A DNA stretch of 64,000 bases from Stratiolaelaps scimitus (Eukaryota; Arthropoda; Arachnida; Mesostigmata; Laelapidae), in contig JABWDB010000008.1 in NCBI GenBank assembly GCA_019614645.1, forward strand, positions 6,076,001 to 6,140,000, given 5' to 3'. The notes beneath the pieces are model-generated. The model saw only the letters and a program-made list of their open reading frames with translations. It ran no database searches and was not told the origin of the DNA. Position 1 is the first letter of the stretch; the number at the start of each line of letters is the position of its first letter. Below, in pieces: positions 27,317 to 39,213 of this stretch. The position numbers and the translations under genes were made by a program.

Positions 27317-29522
27317 GTGAGTGGAGGCCGACTTCGCCCTTTGTTGCCACCAAGCCATGGCACGCCACCAGCCTCGCGATCAATGCTCAGAGGTCTCAGA
27401 TCAGCTAGTTCGCAGATTACGATGCGGGCGCGGGTGTGAGCGACCAATTCGGCGCGCTAGTTATTATTATTATTATACGCGTATCGTATATCGACGACAC
27501 GAACCAACAGCGCCGCAGGAACCGCTCTGATGCTGTCGTTAACCGGGCTACCAGATTGGGAAAACCTTCATGAAGAGGAGCAGTGACATCACTCTTTTTA
27601 TTCTCGATTCGAACACGTATATGATTTCAAACAACAGTGACGTCGAGCGTGTGCATCGTAGCTTGATGGCGCACGTAGAACAAGCCGTACCTGATTTCTT
27701 GCAGGGGCTGAAACCCGGCGGTGATATGAGGACTGTTTTATAGACTGCTTACTATTGTTATTATATCTTATTTTAGGGAAATTGATAGATTATTTAAATG
27801 GCTGCTATTCGTCCGAACCGCGCGGACCTTTGAATGTTTCAGGCAGCCCGATGAATAAAGAGGTGGTTGATATTAGTCGATTGGTGATTAATTTAAGCTA
27901 ATTACCTAAGGACATATTTAGTATGGTGAGTCTCCGCTAACTCGTGTCGTACTCTATCGACGGGAACAAAGTTCTCATCTCATCAGAGCTACCTCTATAT
28001 CGTGATCAGATGAAGCGCTTTCTATTCAATGGACTCAGGTCATCATTTTTTAATCGCAAACAAGTATTTGTGTAATTTAATTAATTTTTGTTTTTATCAT
28101 TTTTTACGAATTTCGACTCAAAGAAGTCGATTAGAAAATCTACATGAGCCCACCGGTAGTCCCTCTGGCTGAAGAGGACGCGAGGAAATCCTCCACAAGA
28201 AATTAATTCATAACTTTCACATAGGATTGCAACGATGTTGCCTTTACCATCAGGCTAAATTTGTTATACCAACATGGACAGTAATCTATTTCTAACGTAT
28301 TTAATCAGGAAGCGTAGGCGACATCTCTTCGAAGAGCGGACAAAGCCAGCACTGCTCTCCGCTCTCTTTTCAGACTGACTATACATATTTATCGGGGAAG
28401 ATTTTCAGTAGACCTGACATGAGCCCTATGGGACTTCGCCTGTCACGTGCAACGTGGGCGTACTCCTCACCGCCGCTTAATTTACGATCGACAATTGTTT
28501 GCCGGCGTCGTCAGGGCCGCACCACCCTCACGGCTGACGAGACGGCAATCAAGCTGTGCTAAGCTTTCATTACCCCTCTGCGCATACTCGACCGCAGTCT
28601 TCTACGGTAGACGTTATTCATAATAATAATATGCAAGCGCTTGGCCCGAGCCACCGGGTGGCAGCCAAGCCCCTTCGTCTGTTCTACCCAGACAAGGTTC
28701 AACTAGGTATGTGCCCGTACCGCATGAAGGCGGTGAATCGACATCGCCCGAATTTTCTGGGGGGGAAGAGAACTAATTAATATTAATTATTTATCATTTA
28801 GTAAATTCGCTACGCGCTTCTCGTCGTTATTCCATATATATATATATATATATATATTAGTAAACAAAATGAATCTGTTCTTAGAGGACTAGCAGCTAAA
28901 ACTCAACGGATAAAAATGTTTTGGGATTGAAATGTTGCAGACTTCATCACTTTCGTGCCGTTTTCCAAAATCTTCAACTCGACCATAGCAAACAAAGATA
29001 TGACCATCAATTAGAAGCGATGTATTAACAGTCACAATTAGTAGACACGAACCTACGCAGACCGTAGTGCCTTGTCGTGAAGTCTTGACAGATTACGAAT
29101 TTCAACACGAACAACGACGATCACAATGCTGGGAGGCACTTGTACATACCACTGCTATACTTGCTGCAGTTACACATGCCGCTCGACATTTGTCCAGGAT
29201 TAATTCTATTTACCCTCTCATTACTACAATAAGCATAATAATAATAATTATTATTATAATTAGTATTATTATTATCACAATTATTATTACTACACTCATC
29301 GTTCCAACGTCGCCAACTAGAAGGCTGGCCGTCGCCCCGCCACCGGAGCGCTACCCTGACCATCTGTCCGGTTGTTCATAAAACACACACAAGCGACCAC
29401 CCCCACATTGTACAGCAATTCTCTCCCTAACTATCTCGATCGCACCACGCGAACTTTCCTCGTCGTCGTCGTCGTCGCCGGGACGGAATGGTTCGCTATT
29501 TTCTTCTCGCTCGAGATAGGAA

Positions 29523-29819
29523 ATGAAAAAATGGAGCGCTGCAGGAAAAAGCGCCGCGTCAGTGGCCGAAGCTAAAAGGCCACAGTGGGAGCCGCTTGGG
29601 GATGAGTCTGCTCTGGGGTGTCGCTGCTGCGGCGGCGGTGGCTGCCCGGGATCATTTGCGGTGCTAGTTATTCATTCAGTCGACGCGTGTGCGCCTGGTG
29701 GGGATATCATCATCGTTCAGCAACACGGCAATAAGAAGGACTGGACGACAACTCAACAATACCAACAACCCCGACGAGTTGCTTCTAGTAAAGCATTCTT
29801 CTTAAGCGGACAGGGCTGA
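29523..29819 (+). CDS. Candidate 98-codon ORF, Cys/Gly cluster, unidentified
   Basis: ATG just after an acceptor-like sequence (CTCGCTCGAGATAG|GAA). It begins MKKWSAAGKSAASVAEAKRP, has a GCRCCGGGGCPG cluster, a hydrophobic AVLVI and DIIIV pair, and a Gln-rich end. Codon first positions are rich in G and A, as in true coding DNA. Phase does not join it to the 27316 donor. No family recognised. Confidence 0.25.
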   Translation: MKKWSAAGKSAASVAEAKRPQWEPLGDESALGCRCCGGGGCPGSFAVLVIHSVDACAPGGDIIIVQQHGNKKDWTTTQQYQQPRRVASSKAFFLSGQG

Positions 29820-31515
29820 AAAATAGCCTTGCATTCTCACCAGAAGTGTGGCGAAGAACTGCTTTTAGAATTGATCTCCATGTACGAAGTGGTGTCGCAT
29901 TTATAAACGTATCACTTCAGATACCATTGCTACTATGGTCACCTATCTACATATCGGTATCACGATGTGTCAACATCGCCAAAAAAAAACTTTCAAATAT
30001 GTTACTTACATCGCAATAATAATAACAATAATAATAATACTAATTATGTAATGTTTCGATATCTGTCTGCTCTCATCGCAGTCAAGCTGTCCGGCTCAAT
30101 TGGTCTTGCTTTCCTCACAACGTATTGCAGTGACTGCTGAGATGGTATTAAAGATACCCGCCCCGACAGCTTCGGGACGACGATGATTCCAATCCAACTA
30201 AACTCAATGGGGCGACACCCTAAGTCGTTTCCACCCTCATATTCTCGGAACATCCAGTCGATGAGCGTGCTGGTCGTCAAGAGGACGACGGTCCCTTGTT
30301 CGACATTTAGATGAAGTGCAAATTCAGTAGAAGAAGTCCATTCTGCTTGCCGGTATTTACAATGACCACAGCTGTGTTCGGGCAGAGCGTGCGCTATATG
30401 ATGCCTGACCCGTAATGCGGCCACACGAATATAATATCCATCAATTTTCCGGCCTCAACCGATTACGAAAGTCCATGATAGTGCTGAAGGTCCATGGTGG
30501 TGGTTCTAATAATAATAATAAGCCAATGAAAATGAACATGCCCACCTCTCAACAGCAAAACAGCACCTAAACACCCGCTGTGTTATGAGCAACACGTGCC
30601 GATTCGGTTACCCCAACGCCAATAACGATTTCCAGTGACGAGATCGGCTGGCGTCCACAACCCTGTGATCAAGGGCAAACAGTAAAACTTCCAAAAAGTT
30701 ACTGCCCTGCAATAACCCGGCTTTTCATCATAAGGCTACACATTTCCACTGGGTCCGCTCACTCGATCAATATACATTATCCATTCTATTTGTACGTGTT
30801 GCACCGTATGTCATCTTGTCTCGTTCGCCATCCACCGAATCGAGCAGTATGACGTAATTCGGTATCGCGAGGAGGCAGGATGCTCGAGTGAGCCGGGCGT
30901 AGCCAAATATGACGAACGCGATTTCAGAGCGGCATCTCTGGCGAATTTGGCGATTTTTCTTTCTTCGATTTTCTCTCGTGTCATTTCAATGAATACGAAA
31001 TGAGACGAATTTTCAGCATATTCAATCACAGCTGCTTCGTACTGGTTATGTATAGGTAAGCACATCGCATGGCGCTCGACGCATGGTGCTTGCTTATCTC
31101 ATCTATATGTACGAGCTATTTGTCTCTGGGTTCGGCTGATGCGTAGCGTGCGGTCGCATATCAATGAAACAGTGGCTGGTTCGCCGTAAAATGCTCGTTT
31201 AACGTACAGCGCGGATGACGCCTATTATATAATAATATTATTATGTGGGAACTAGCCCGATGTGACACTGACAAATATGCCGGTGTAACACGGGGGACAA
31301 TAGGAGGAACAGTGTACCGACGGACACTTTATGATTTATATTATCAATTATAGGAAATAAAAACGGCTATTAAATAGGGTTAAAGTGTGCGCGATACGTT
31401 CGATCGGTGGGTTGTATAATAAATAACGATTGTAGATACATGGGACGGAAGGGCTGTAATTTAAGGACTGCAACGCTAAAGCTGTAAACATGCAAATATA
31501 ATATAATTTAATAAC

Positions 31516-31516
31516 A

Positions 31517-31549
<33 letters not shown>
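31516..31549. repeat. Compound (CA)n(TA)n microsatellite
   Basis: CA units followed by TA units, same order as at 12269 and 13244. Confidence 0.9.
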
Positions 31550-33913
31550 AATAAAGGGAGAGTCACCGAGGTTTGGGTCAAACCTCGATTCAGATTGCCT
31601 CCAGTTAAGTTAGGAATGTTCTGGCTTTGAACATTTGGGAGGTCTCTCTACCAGCCAGTATGACAGTTGTCGACTACCCAGTGTTTATCTCCGAGCCGCG
31701 TCGACCGTCGGCGTGTCACGAAATGTGCGCTCTGTGCTTGCTTTCTGCAAAGGATATCCGTTGGGTGCGTGAGTCGATCGAAACAGACACGTTTTAACTG
31801 TTTCAGCGACGTTATTTGTCTGACATTTGATTGCTGTATGCGTGTCCTTTCAACAAAGTCAACGTTTGAAGGCGCACACTATTCTAGATAGGCGAGCGTC
31901 GAGATCAAATGAACCTGGAGAATCCTCAAATGATATCCGATGTTGAATTGCCCCCAAATCGAATGATGCGCCATTAATTCACTGCCAGCATTGTCGTTTT
32001 CTATGTTGCTACGTTTTGAGTGTTTCCATATTCTTGATAACATCAGCTGAATTTATCGTGTTTTCTAGTTAAACAGTGATGACAAAACAGATGTGCTGAA
32101 TAGCCGATTCTGGCATATATTGAATTCATACCTAAAAGTTTAGGTCACTGCCATCGTCAAACATGTGTATTGTCCGATGTCCGTACGACGCAGGTATCAT
32201 GACAATAACGAAACTCTAAAGGTCACTGAAAGGTTCATTCGAAATCGGTTTGTCACTTTGGCTAACCTTTAGCTAACCGTCACTAACAAACGAAAAAATG
32301 ACCCAACATACTCCATACAAGTCTGGGCGCTTATTCATTCCTGCACACGCTAGTGGCGTGTGAACTAGCTTACATCCGGGTCTCAAACAGTTCTCCCGGT
32401 ATCTACAGGGTTACTAGTTTACTAGAGGCCGAACTGTTGCCCACGCCGATGTGGCAGCCATCAAAGCCCGAAAGGAATCATCCTATTAAGTATGTGTGCA
32501 TCGGTACAAGAAAAATTGAACATTCACTCAAACCACCACCACCACACTCGAATGCCTAACCACCATACTATTATATAAGGGTCGTTTACGACACGTTTAC
32601 ACATGTTTTCTATTAGGTTACTTTTATTATCGGGGTCGTCACTTTGATACTTTTTACTCGTCATTTTAAAACGCTTCTGTGTTCGAGCAGCGTTTTTAGG
32701 TATACAGGTTTATTTCTGGGGTTTTTAGGCAGACAGCTACCACCCCCGTACAGTAACTCTCATTGAAATCCTTGTACCAAACCGAGCTTATCGGTTTCAG
32801 CTGCTTTTAATTAAATCTCAAGTAACTGACACAGTAAGACCGACTACGCCGCCTAATTATAGGCTCCTGATACGGTGCTATGCTTAAGTATTGTAGTCAC
32901 GCAGGTAAATGACACCAGGGCATACGATGAACGCATCCCGCAGAAGCGCAAAAAATCTCCAGTTCAGCGCACGCGTGTACTAGTCATTTGTCTTAGCAAA
33001 GCCCCACTCCTAATTAGGCCAAAATAACAGCTAGACCTTAGAAACAACAGTTCCAAGTTACGTTAGCAGCTTCCGGATCATTTTTGAGGGAATAGTCTAG
33101 TCTGTATTTGAGTAACTAAAAAGTTTCAGCACTCATTAAGGTGACGCTAAACATGGAAATGAAAATCGAGGCTAATTGATACCTACTCGATCCGTTCATG
33201 CAATCCACCGCTGGCTGATCGGTGTGTGCACGCGAGCAGTCAAAGAGGCAGTTAGGTTTTGGGACCATCCCGTAGCTCCCTCGGCCCATCGTGTAGCTCG
33301 AAAATACAAAAAAAAGTTGGGGACGAGTTCTCTTCGTTCTTCGCGATGTCTGCACCAAAGCAACAATTTCTCAATTGTTAGATAATTCGAATGCAATGTC
33401 AAGAACAAGCAAGGGCTTTAATTGGCTACGGATTCGTATTTGCCGCGCGACGGCATTGCCGCTTCGTGGCACGGCGCTATACGTTAGAGGAGGCATGATT
33501 CTTACGTCACCTGCATGTCTATGCAATATCGCAAATCAACCTTTAGATAATCATGGTCTTGCCAATATCTTTTCTTGCATTATGCATCGTGCCCACACAA
33601 CTTGAGTAAATTTCAATAGTGTAAAACTCTGTCAAATACAGCACTTTCTCTTCGCAAGCTAGCTAGCCAGGTGACGTTATCTCCGCATGGTTAAACGGTT
33701 ACAAGCAGTTCCCTTCGAGAAAGAGCTATCCTTCCGAGAAAAAGACCCCGTGTAGTACAATATATGAAGAATGATTGTTACTAAAACTAGCTCAGTCAGT
33801 TTGATAACGAAACATAAACAAATAGTTGTTGTTCAACCTAAAGCAACACGAACATGTGATCATTTTTTGCAGGAGGCGGAAGCACCACCGTGAACAATAG
33901 TATACACGCACAT

Positions 33914-33947
<34 letters not shown>
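33914..33947. repeat. Compound (CA)n(TA)n microsatellite
   Basis: ACACACACAC passing into TATATA. Confidence 0.9.
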
Positions 33948-34138
33948 CTCCAATGCAATATATTGGTTTTCTAGGCCAGACGGACAAAAACAGGCGCTCT
34001 CTACCGTCCGCTTTCCTCCCGCCAACAAATTATCTAGCACAAATGCAGTGCACACAGCCCCCCTCGCTCGACCCTGGTCCGCCCAACAAATACGAAGCGA
34101 ATAGAGGTCGGGCTCGGACTAAACGAGAACGCAACGTT

Positions 34139-34140
34139 CT

Positions 34141-34184
<44 letters not shown>
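34139..34184. repeat. Compound (CT)n(TA)n microsatellite
   Basis: About 26 nt of CT followed by about 20 nt of TA. Confidence 0.9.
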
Positions 34185-35529
34185 GCAAATGTGCTCTCCT
34201 CGTTTAACTCTACCCTCTTCCACGGTCCCGCGTTAGCCTTCGAACTACTCTGGTGTGCTAACACGGGCTGACTATGTTGCAATAAAAATGCGGCAACCGT
34301 CACATAACCGGCAAGAGGTGGAGCTGAATGATCACCATTAAACATTTACAGATTCGGCGCGGGGGGTATCGCACTGGGTGTGCCTTCTTATAGGCACGCA
34401 TGAACATCATGAAAGGCCACCAGACTCGACACGAGACGGCGTGCCGTTATAAATACACCGTCAACATCCTAGCCCTTCTCGGTCGCAATGCAGAGGCAGA
34501 GTAACGTACAGGAGAGAGAGAGAGAGATATTGACCTAATGGTTTCGAAGGTGAGGAGGTCTCATTTTTCTTGGTCATTTTTACACGCGCACTTGAGCAAC
34601 TTCTCGACGTCGCTGCTTCCGCCGGCGTACTGCGGCGCAGCACCGAATGAATGTCGGGTCAGTTGGCTGACCAGCGACCCACGAAAAAGGAAGCGCCTCA
34701 CAATTGCCTCGAAATTGCTTACTGGATCCGCTATGGCCTCTACGCGTTTTCACAGGTTCATCAGATCAACGATGACTATGTGAACTCTCGAATGCTCTTC
34801 GGCCTGGTTGTCCGCGTTGAAAACCGGCCGTTCCGGATATCCGTAAACCTCAGACGACATGTGCACATGTGAGAATTGATTTTGAACTCGTGCGTCCAAT
34901 GTTATTAAATATAATAATAAAAATTAAAACGTCGAAGTCGCAGATGTCTGCTCGACATTTGATGAACAGCGCAAGCTCCATTTTCGTTTGTCTAACCCGA
35001 TCTAGACCCAGAAATGGTTTCCAAATTTACTCTGCTTTGATCACCAACAAGCAACATTGGTCTTGCATTGCTTTTGCGATAGTTCGGGCAAAAGTCGGTT
35101 GCCTAAGTATCGAGGCGAAGCGCGAGTCCAACCGTCGAGTGCGAACTGAAGCAATCCATATCTGTACGCCTACAAATGTAGTCATACACCAAGCGTATAT
35201 GTATATCGACCGACAGTAATAATCCAATAAAAAAAAACCAAATATTTCTATGGTGACATTGAAAGCGAAGATTTGAATAGATACAACGTTAGCCGATGAC
35301 GACTCGACGAGAGAACGAATTCTCTGCCTCTTCGAAGGTCTATTTGCAGCCGCATGGTACAAATTTCTGCTGCAGAAAGCGTTAACGCCAAGGACAGCGG
35401 CGGACCATTCTCGAGTCAAGTCACTATTAACGAATGACTCAATTCCATCTAGAGGACAACGCTAATGGGAAAACTTCCGCTTCCAAACATCCATCTCAGT
35501 CGGAGTCGTCCCCGACGAACTAAGAGAAC

Positions 35530-35976
35530 AAAATGGCTTTCCTTTCTAGAATAGGGAACGCCCTTTTTCCAAAGCCCACCGACGCTGTATCCCGACGACG
35601 ACGAGGCTGCTCCACTCGACCGAGGGGCTTCGTAGGGGGTTCGACGTGCTGAATGAATCGGTGCAGCCATCCCTCGTTCGTTTTCCCCATCGCCACTTTG
35701 TCGAAAAGGCCAGAAAAGAACATAACGTTGACACGAAACAGGCTCCCTCCTCCCCCAATCACCCCCTCTATAACCACGGGGGAACAGCGGGCAAAATTGT
35801 CGCCGATTATTTCGGCCGGCCGCCGTCCGCGTTCAAGAAACCTGGCTGGACCCGCAACGAAATCTGGATTGGTGGAAGAACAACGGCGGCCGCAAATGAT
35901 CCATCCGCAAAATGGCGGAGCGATTCCAACATGCAGAGGTAGCTCGCTGCCGCCGTTCAACTTTTCCCAAAATGGC
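35530..35976 (+). promoter_or_regulatory. Cluster of three AAAATGGC motifs (YY1/Pho-like) in GC-rich patch
   Basis: AAAATGGC occurs at 35530, 35909 (extended to AAAATGGCGG) and 35969, all in the same orientation. AAAATGGCGG matches the known YY1 promoter motif, and the GCCAT core is shared with insect Pleiohomeotic. The patch also has long chance frames on both strands. It may be a promoter or regulatory element; no transcript is identified. Confidence 0.25.
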
Positions 35977-36438
35977 CATGATGGTGGATTTCGTCTTGCC
36001 GCGTTCATCCAGCGCTTCGAAAGTGGCGACCTTCAGATTCCCCTGGCTGCAGCGGATTGCCCTCGGCGAGATAAACACAGCAAACTTCAGCTAGCCAGCC
36101 GTCAGCTGAACAGACACAACTGCTCGGGACTACGCAATGCAGCAGGATACCATAGAGTAACTCGGACGGGCGAGACAGAGCAAAAGTACGACATTTGGAA
36201 GAAACCAGACTCCAAACGCGGTTGCAGGTAGCAAACTAATGAGTAATCACGTTACCGGCCATCCATGACACGAATAATTAGACAGTTCAATCGAAAAGAG
36301 AACATCAACAACGCCACCGGGAGAAACAGAAGCACCAGCAGCAGCAGTAGTAGCAACCACTGAGGCAGCCCGTCCCTATGATTGACCGAGCTGATTGAGT
36401 ATTCATTGGCAGGACCCGAACTCTGACCCTACCATCTC

Positions 36439-36480
36439 GCTGTTCGCAATATATATATATATATATATATTGCGAACAGC
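36439..36480. repeat. Perfect 42-nt palindrome centred on (TA)n
   Basis: Ten unique bases, GCTGTTCGCA, followed by about 22 nt of alternating AT and the exact complement TGCGAACAGC. Cruciform-prone. Confidence 0.9.
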
Positions 36481-38722
36481 ATACCCTCAGCACATTTAGG
36501 TATATATTTCGACGGCACGAGCGCGTTGCTGTAATCTCATATACATGTGGAATGATGACACTCGACTGCACAAACATTAGCCATCAAAAGTGATATACGG
36601 TATACGACCGTTAAACCTTAGAGCATTTCGTTCATATACAGCGTGAGCCAACGGCCACAAAAAAAATACAGCGGATCACCGCTGCATGTATACAAATTCT
36701 ACCGAAACAAAGATTCGAACGCGAACTTAAGCTGCCCTCAACACATTGCCAGTACCCATGCATCTGGATACTCGATCTCTCAATGATGCGTTATAATAAT
36801 AATAATAAAAGTCTTCCGTTTCGTTTCTTTGCAAGCTCCGTCCATTATGTCGCTAGATTCTGCTTGCATGAGGTGTGTCTCTTTGCCCAACGATAATCAG
36901 CTTCGTCTCGTTCCACTCCGATGAAAAGGGAAAACACAACATAGTTACTCTTCTGTCATATTTCCCTCTAAGTCGTGATTGCTTCATTTCGACATAGCAA
37001 CAGAACGCTCACTCGCGAGTTAACGCTTACGGCTGATCCTGTCAAGGTCACGAACATTAACTCGCCCCGCAGTAGAACACATGTACCCGTTCCACTAGTT
37101 TCAATAGTAGTACATACACTATATATCTATATATATATATATATATATACATATATGCTACTAGCGCGTGGCTCGTCGTCGGCCACTGTGGCCAGCCAAC
37201 TCCAGGGAAAAATGCAGCTGACGAGAAATATTCGGTGAACTGCTCGTACACTGACGCTACTAAGGCAGCCTATGGGGAATAGGCAGGATTTTCAACGATA
37301 GACAAAACGAGTATTTGTTGTAATGGTAATTGCCTATGAATGGGGTTGCTTTTTTAACGGTAAAAGCCGGTTTATTTATTTCGAATGGGTTTTGTTCATT
37401 TCGGTTTTCATAAATAATCATTTTTTTTAGTTCTGACCGGCCACGATTCGAACTCACGTTCATCGAACCATACGAGGTTGATGGGCGACTTAATTAGATT
37501 ACACAAAAAAGAAAAAAAAATATATATATATATATTGAGAGCGACTATTTTAACTCCGACAGTGTAACATTATGTCTCTCACAAACTGGCCATTGAATCG
37601 CTGGCCTACTCCGAACTGGACCAGCTCTATACAAAAACACAAGAAAAACATAATTTTACGCATCCTTTTATCACAAAATGATCAAGAACTGTGGAATCAT
37701 TTCAATTCTGTTGTAGCAGTCTTGCACAATACTTAATCTGCTGTGTAGATCCAAGCACCCTCTCCCTTTACGTTGCGAGATAGCCGACGAAAGTTGAACA
37801 TTTCAGCATTATCTTCTATTACGAGGATGTTTGTCATATCGTCGGCGACCGTCTGCGCGTTCCGCCCATTGTCATGGTACACTTCATACTTCAGTCATGC
37901 AAGTATCCTTCTATGCAATTCGAACAAAACGCCCATATCAAAATCGACAACCTTCTCGTATCGGTGCTGTGTCGTCAGGCGCAAAGCCGCAAATCAGCAC
38001 CACCCCCGGCGCAACCTTCCTGCTAAGCTGCGATTCACAACGATCGCTGAACGCTTTAATTTACTCTTTCTTAGATCTAACAATAATCTGCTTGCCGAAA
38101 CATACATTTTGTGCATTGATACCAGCCAGCCGGCCGTCGGGACGTCGAGCTCTGATACAACTCATAGGGCACACATTTGATCCATTTGTTGTCGGACGCT
38201 GTCTCGTCCGACTCCTCGACATTGCCATACGATGTTCGTCCATGACGGGAGATTCGCTGTCACATTTCGACAGTCCGTAGATCCTCGTCTCAACGTCATC
38301 GATGACGATTGCGTCGTGTTTGACATTCTGTTTTGTTGGTGGGACGGGCGGCGGGGGTGCAGCCAACGCCAGCACGTATCTCCGGCTGCTTCGTAGAGCT
38401 GACGTATCCTACGTACGACGACTAAGCATAAGAAGCCGATGATACATCAGCGGAACGCTCACACCGACGCGGAAGGATTTCAGTCGAACAGTTGTTGACG
38501 ACGTCAATGACTAAGTCAACCAGTCAAGCCTCCGGACAATGCCGTTCAGAACCACTTATAGTCGATTTATCGATTGGTACACACTCTCTCTCTCTCTCTA
38601 TCAACCTATTGTACGATGCCGATGTGTATATGTGACAAACATTGCCAAAAAAAAAACAACCAGCAACGCCAAGCCAAGCCGGCATACGTGGGCGAATACG
38701 TTAATTCTAATCATAATCATCA

Positions 38723-38776
38723 TCCTATACACCAAAGCAATTTGACGTTTGTGTCAAATTGCTTTAGTGTATAGGA
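38723..38776. repeat. Hairpin, 24-bp arms with one mismatch, 6-nt loop
   Basis: Arms 38723-38746 and 38753-38776, loop GTTTGT. The single mismatch becomes a wobble pair in one RNA orientation. Confidence 0.85.
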
Positions 38777-38831
38777 ATACAAGCAGAGTAGCGGAAGCAC
38801 TGGACAACGAAAAGGTCGAAAGCATCAACTA

Positions 38832-38918
38832 ATTTCAGGCTGACTCTCAGCCTAAAGCATTTAACGCCAACGGAATTGCCTTTTCCATTGCTTCGTAATA
38901 CGGACCCCTTTTAAATGT
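38832..38918 (+). repeat. Dispersed repeat family, copy 2
   Basis: Begins ATTTCAGGCTGACTCTCAGC, contains CATTTAACG, CCATTGCTTCG and ACGGACCCC. GGCTGACTCTCAGCC inside is a near-palindrome, as in copy 3. Confidence 0.5.
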
Positions 38919-39157
38919 GAGTGTGCCCCCTGGGGCACATACGAATCGAAGCGGAAAGGTCAGAGGGAACCTGATCTAAGGGACACGTTGGCAAAATCGA
39001 TGACAATAACGAGGAAAGATTGCGAAGTTGATATGGAGTCCGAGTGTTCACAGGAGCATGTGTGTGATGCCGTTCGTTACAACGGAGTGGCGGCGGAGCT
39101 ACCAGGTCCCTGGTAATTAATGGAAATGATAAATTAGATGTGCATGTATATATATTC

Positions 39158-39183
39158 GCCATTTGTAGCCTGCTACAAATGGC
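39158..39183. repeat. Perfect hairpin, 12-bp arms, 2-nt loop
   Basis: GCCATTTGTAGC, CT, GCTACAAATGGC. It abuts a second hairpin with no gap. Confidence 0.85.
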
Positions 39184-39213
39184 ATTTTTGATACACCGCT
39201 GTGTATCAAAAAT
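39184..39213. repeat. Perfect hairpin, 13-bp arms, 4-nt loop
   Basis: ATTTTTGATACAC, CGCT, GTGTATCAAAAAT. Follows immediately on the hairpin at 39158. Confidence 0.85.

Noticed and set aside
30044..30424. 126-codon minus-strand protein-like frame
   Set aside because: It reads plausibly but lacks a start context, a matching acceptor and any recognised motif.
35653..36231. 192-codon plus-strand frame and overlapping 162-codon minus frame
   Set aside because: Three frames are open in the same GC-rich patch, none with a recognised domain or paired splice sites; more likely a GC effect.
37435..37500. tRNA-like box B (GATTCGAAC on the reverse strand)
   Set aside because: The flanking bases do not form a T stem, and no acceptor stem or box A is in place.
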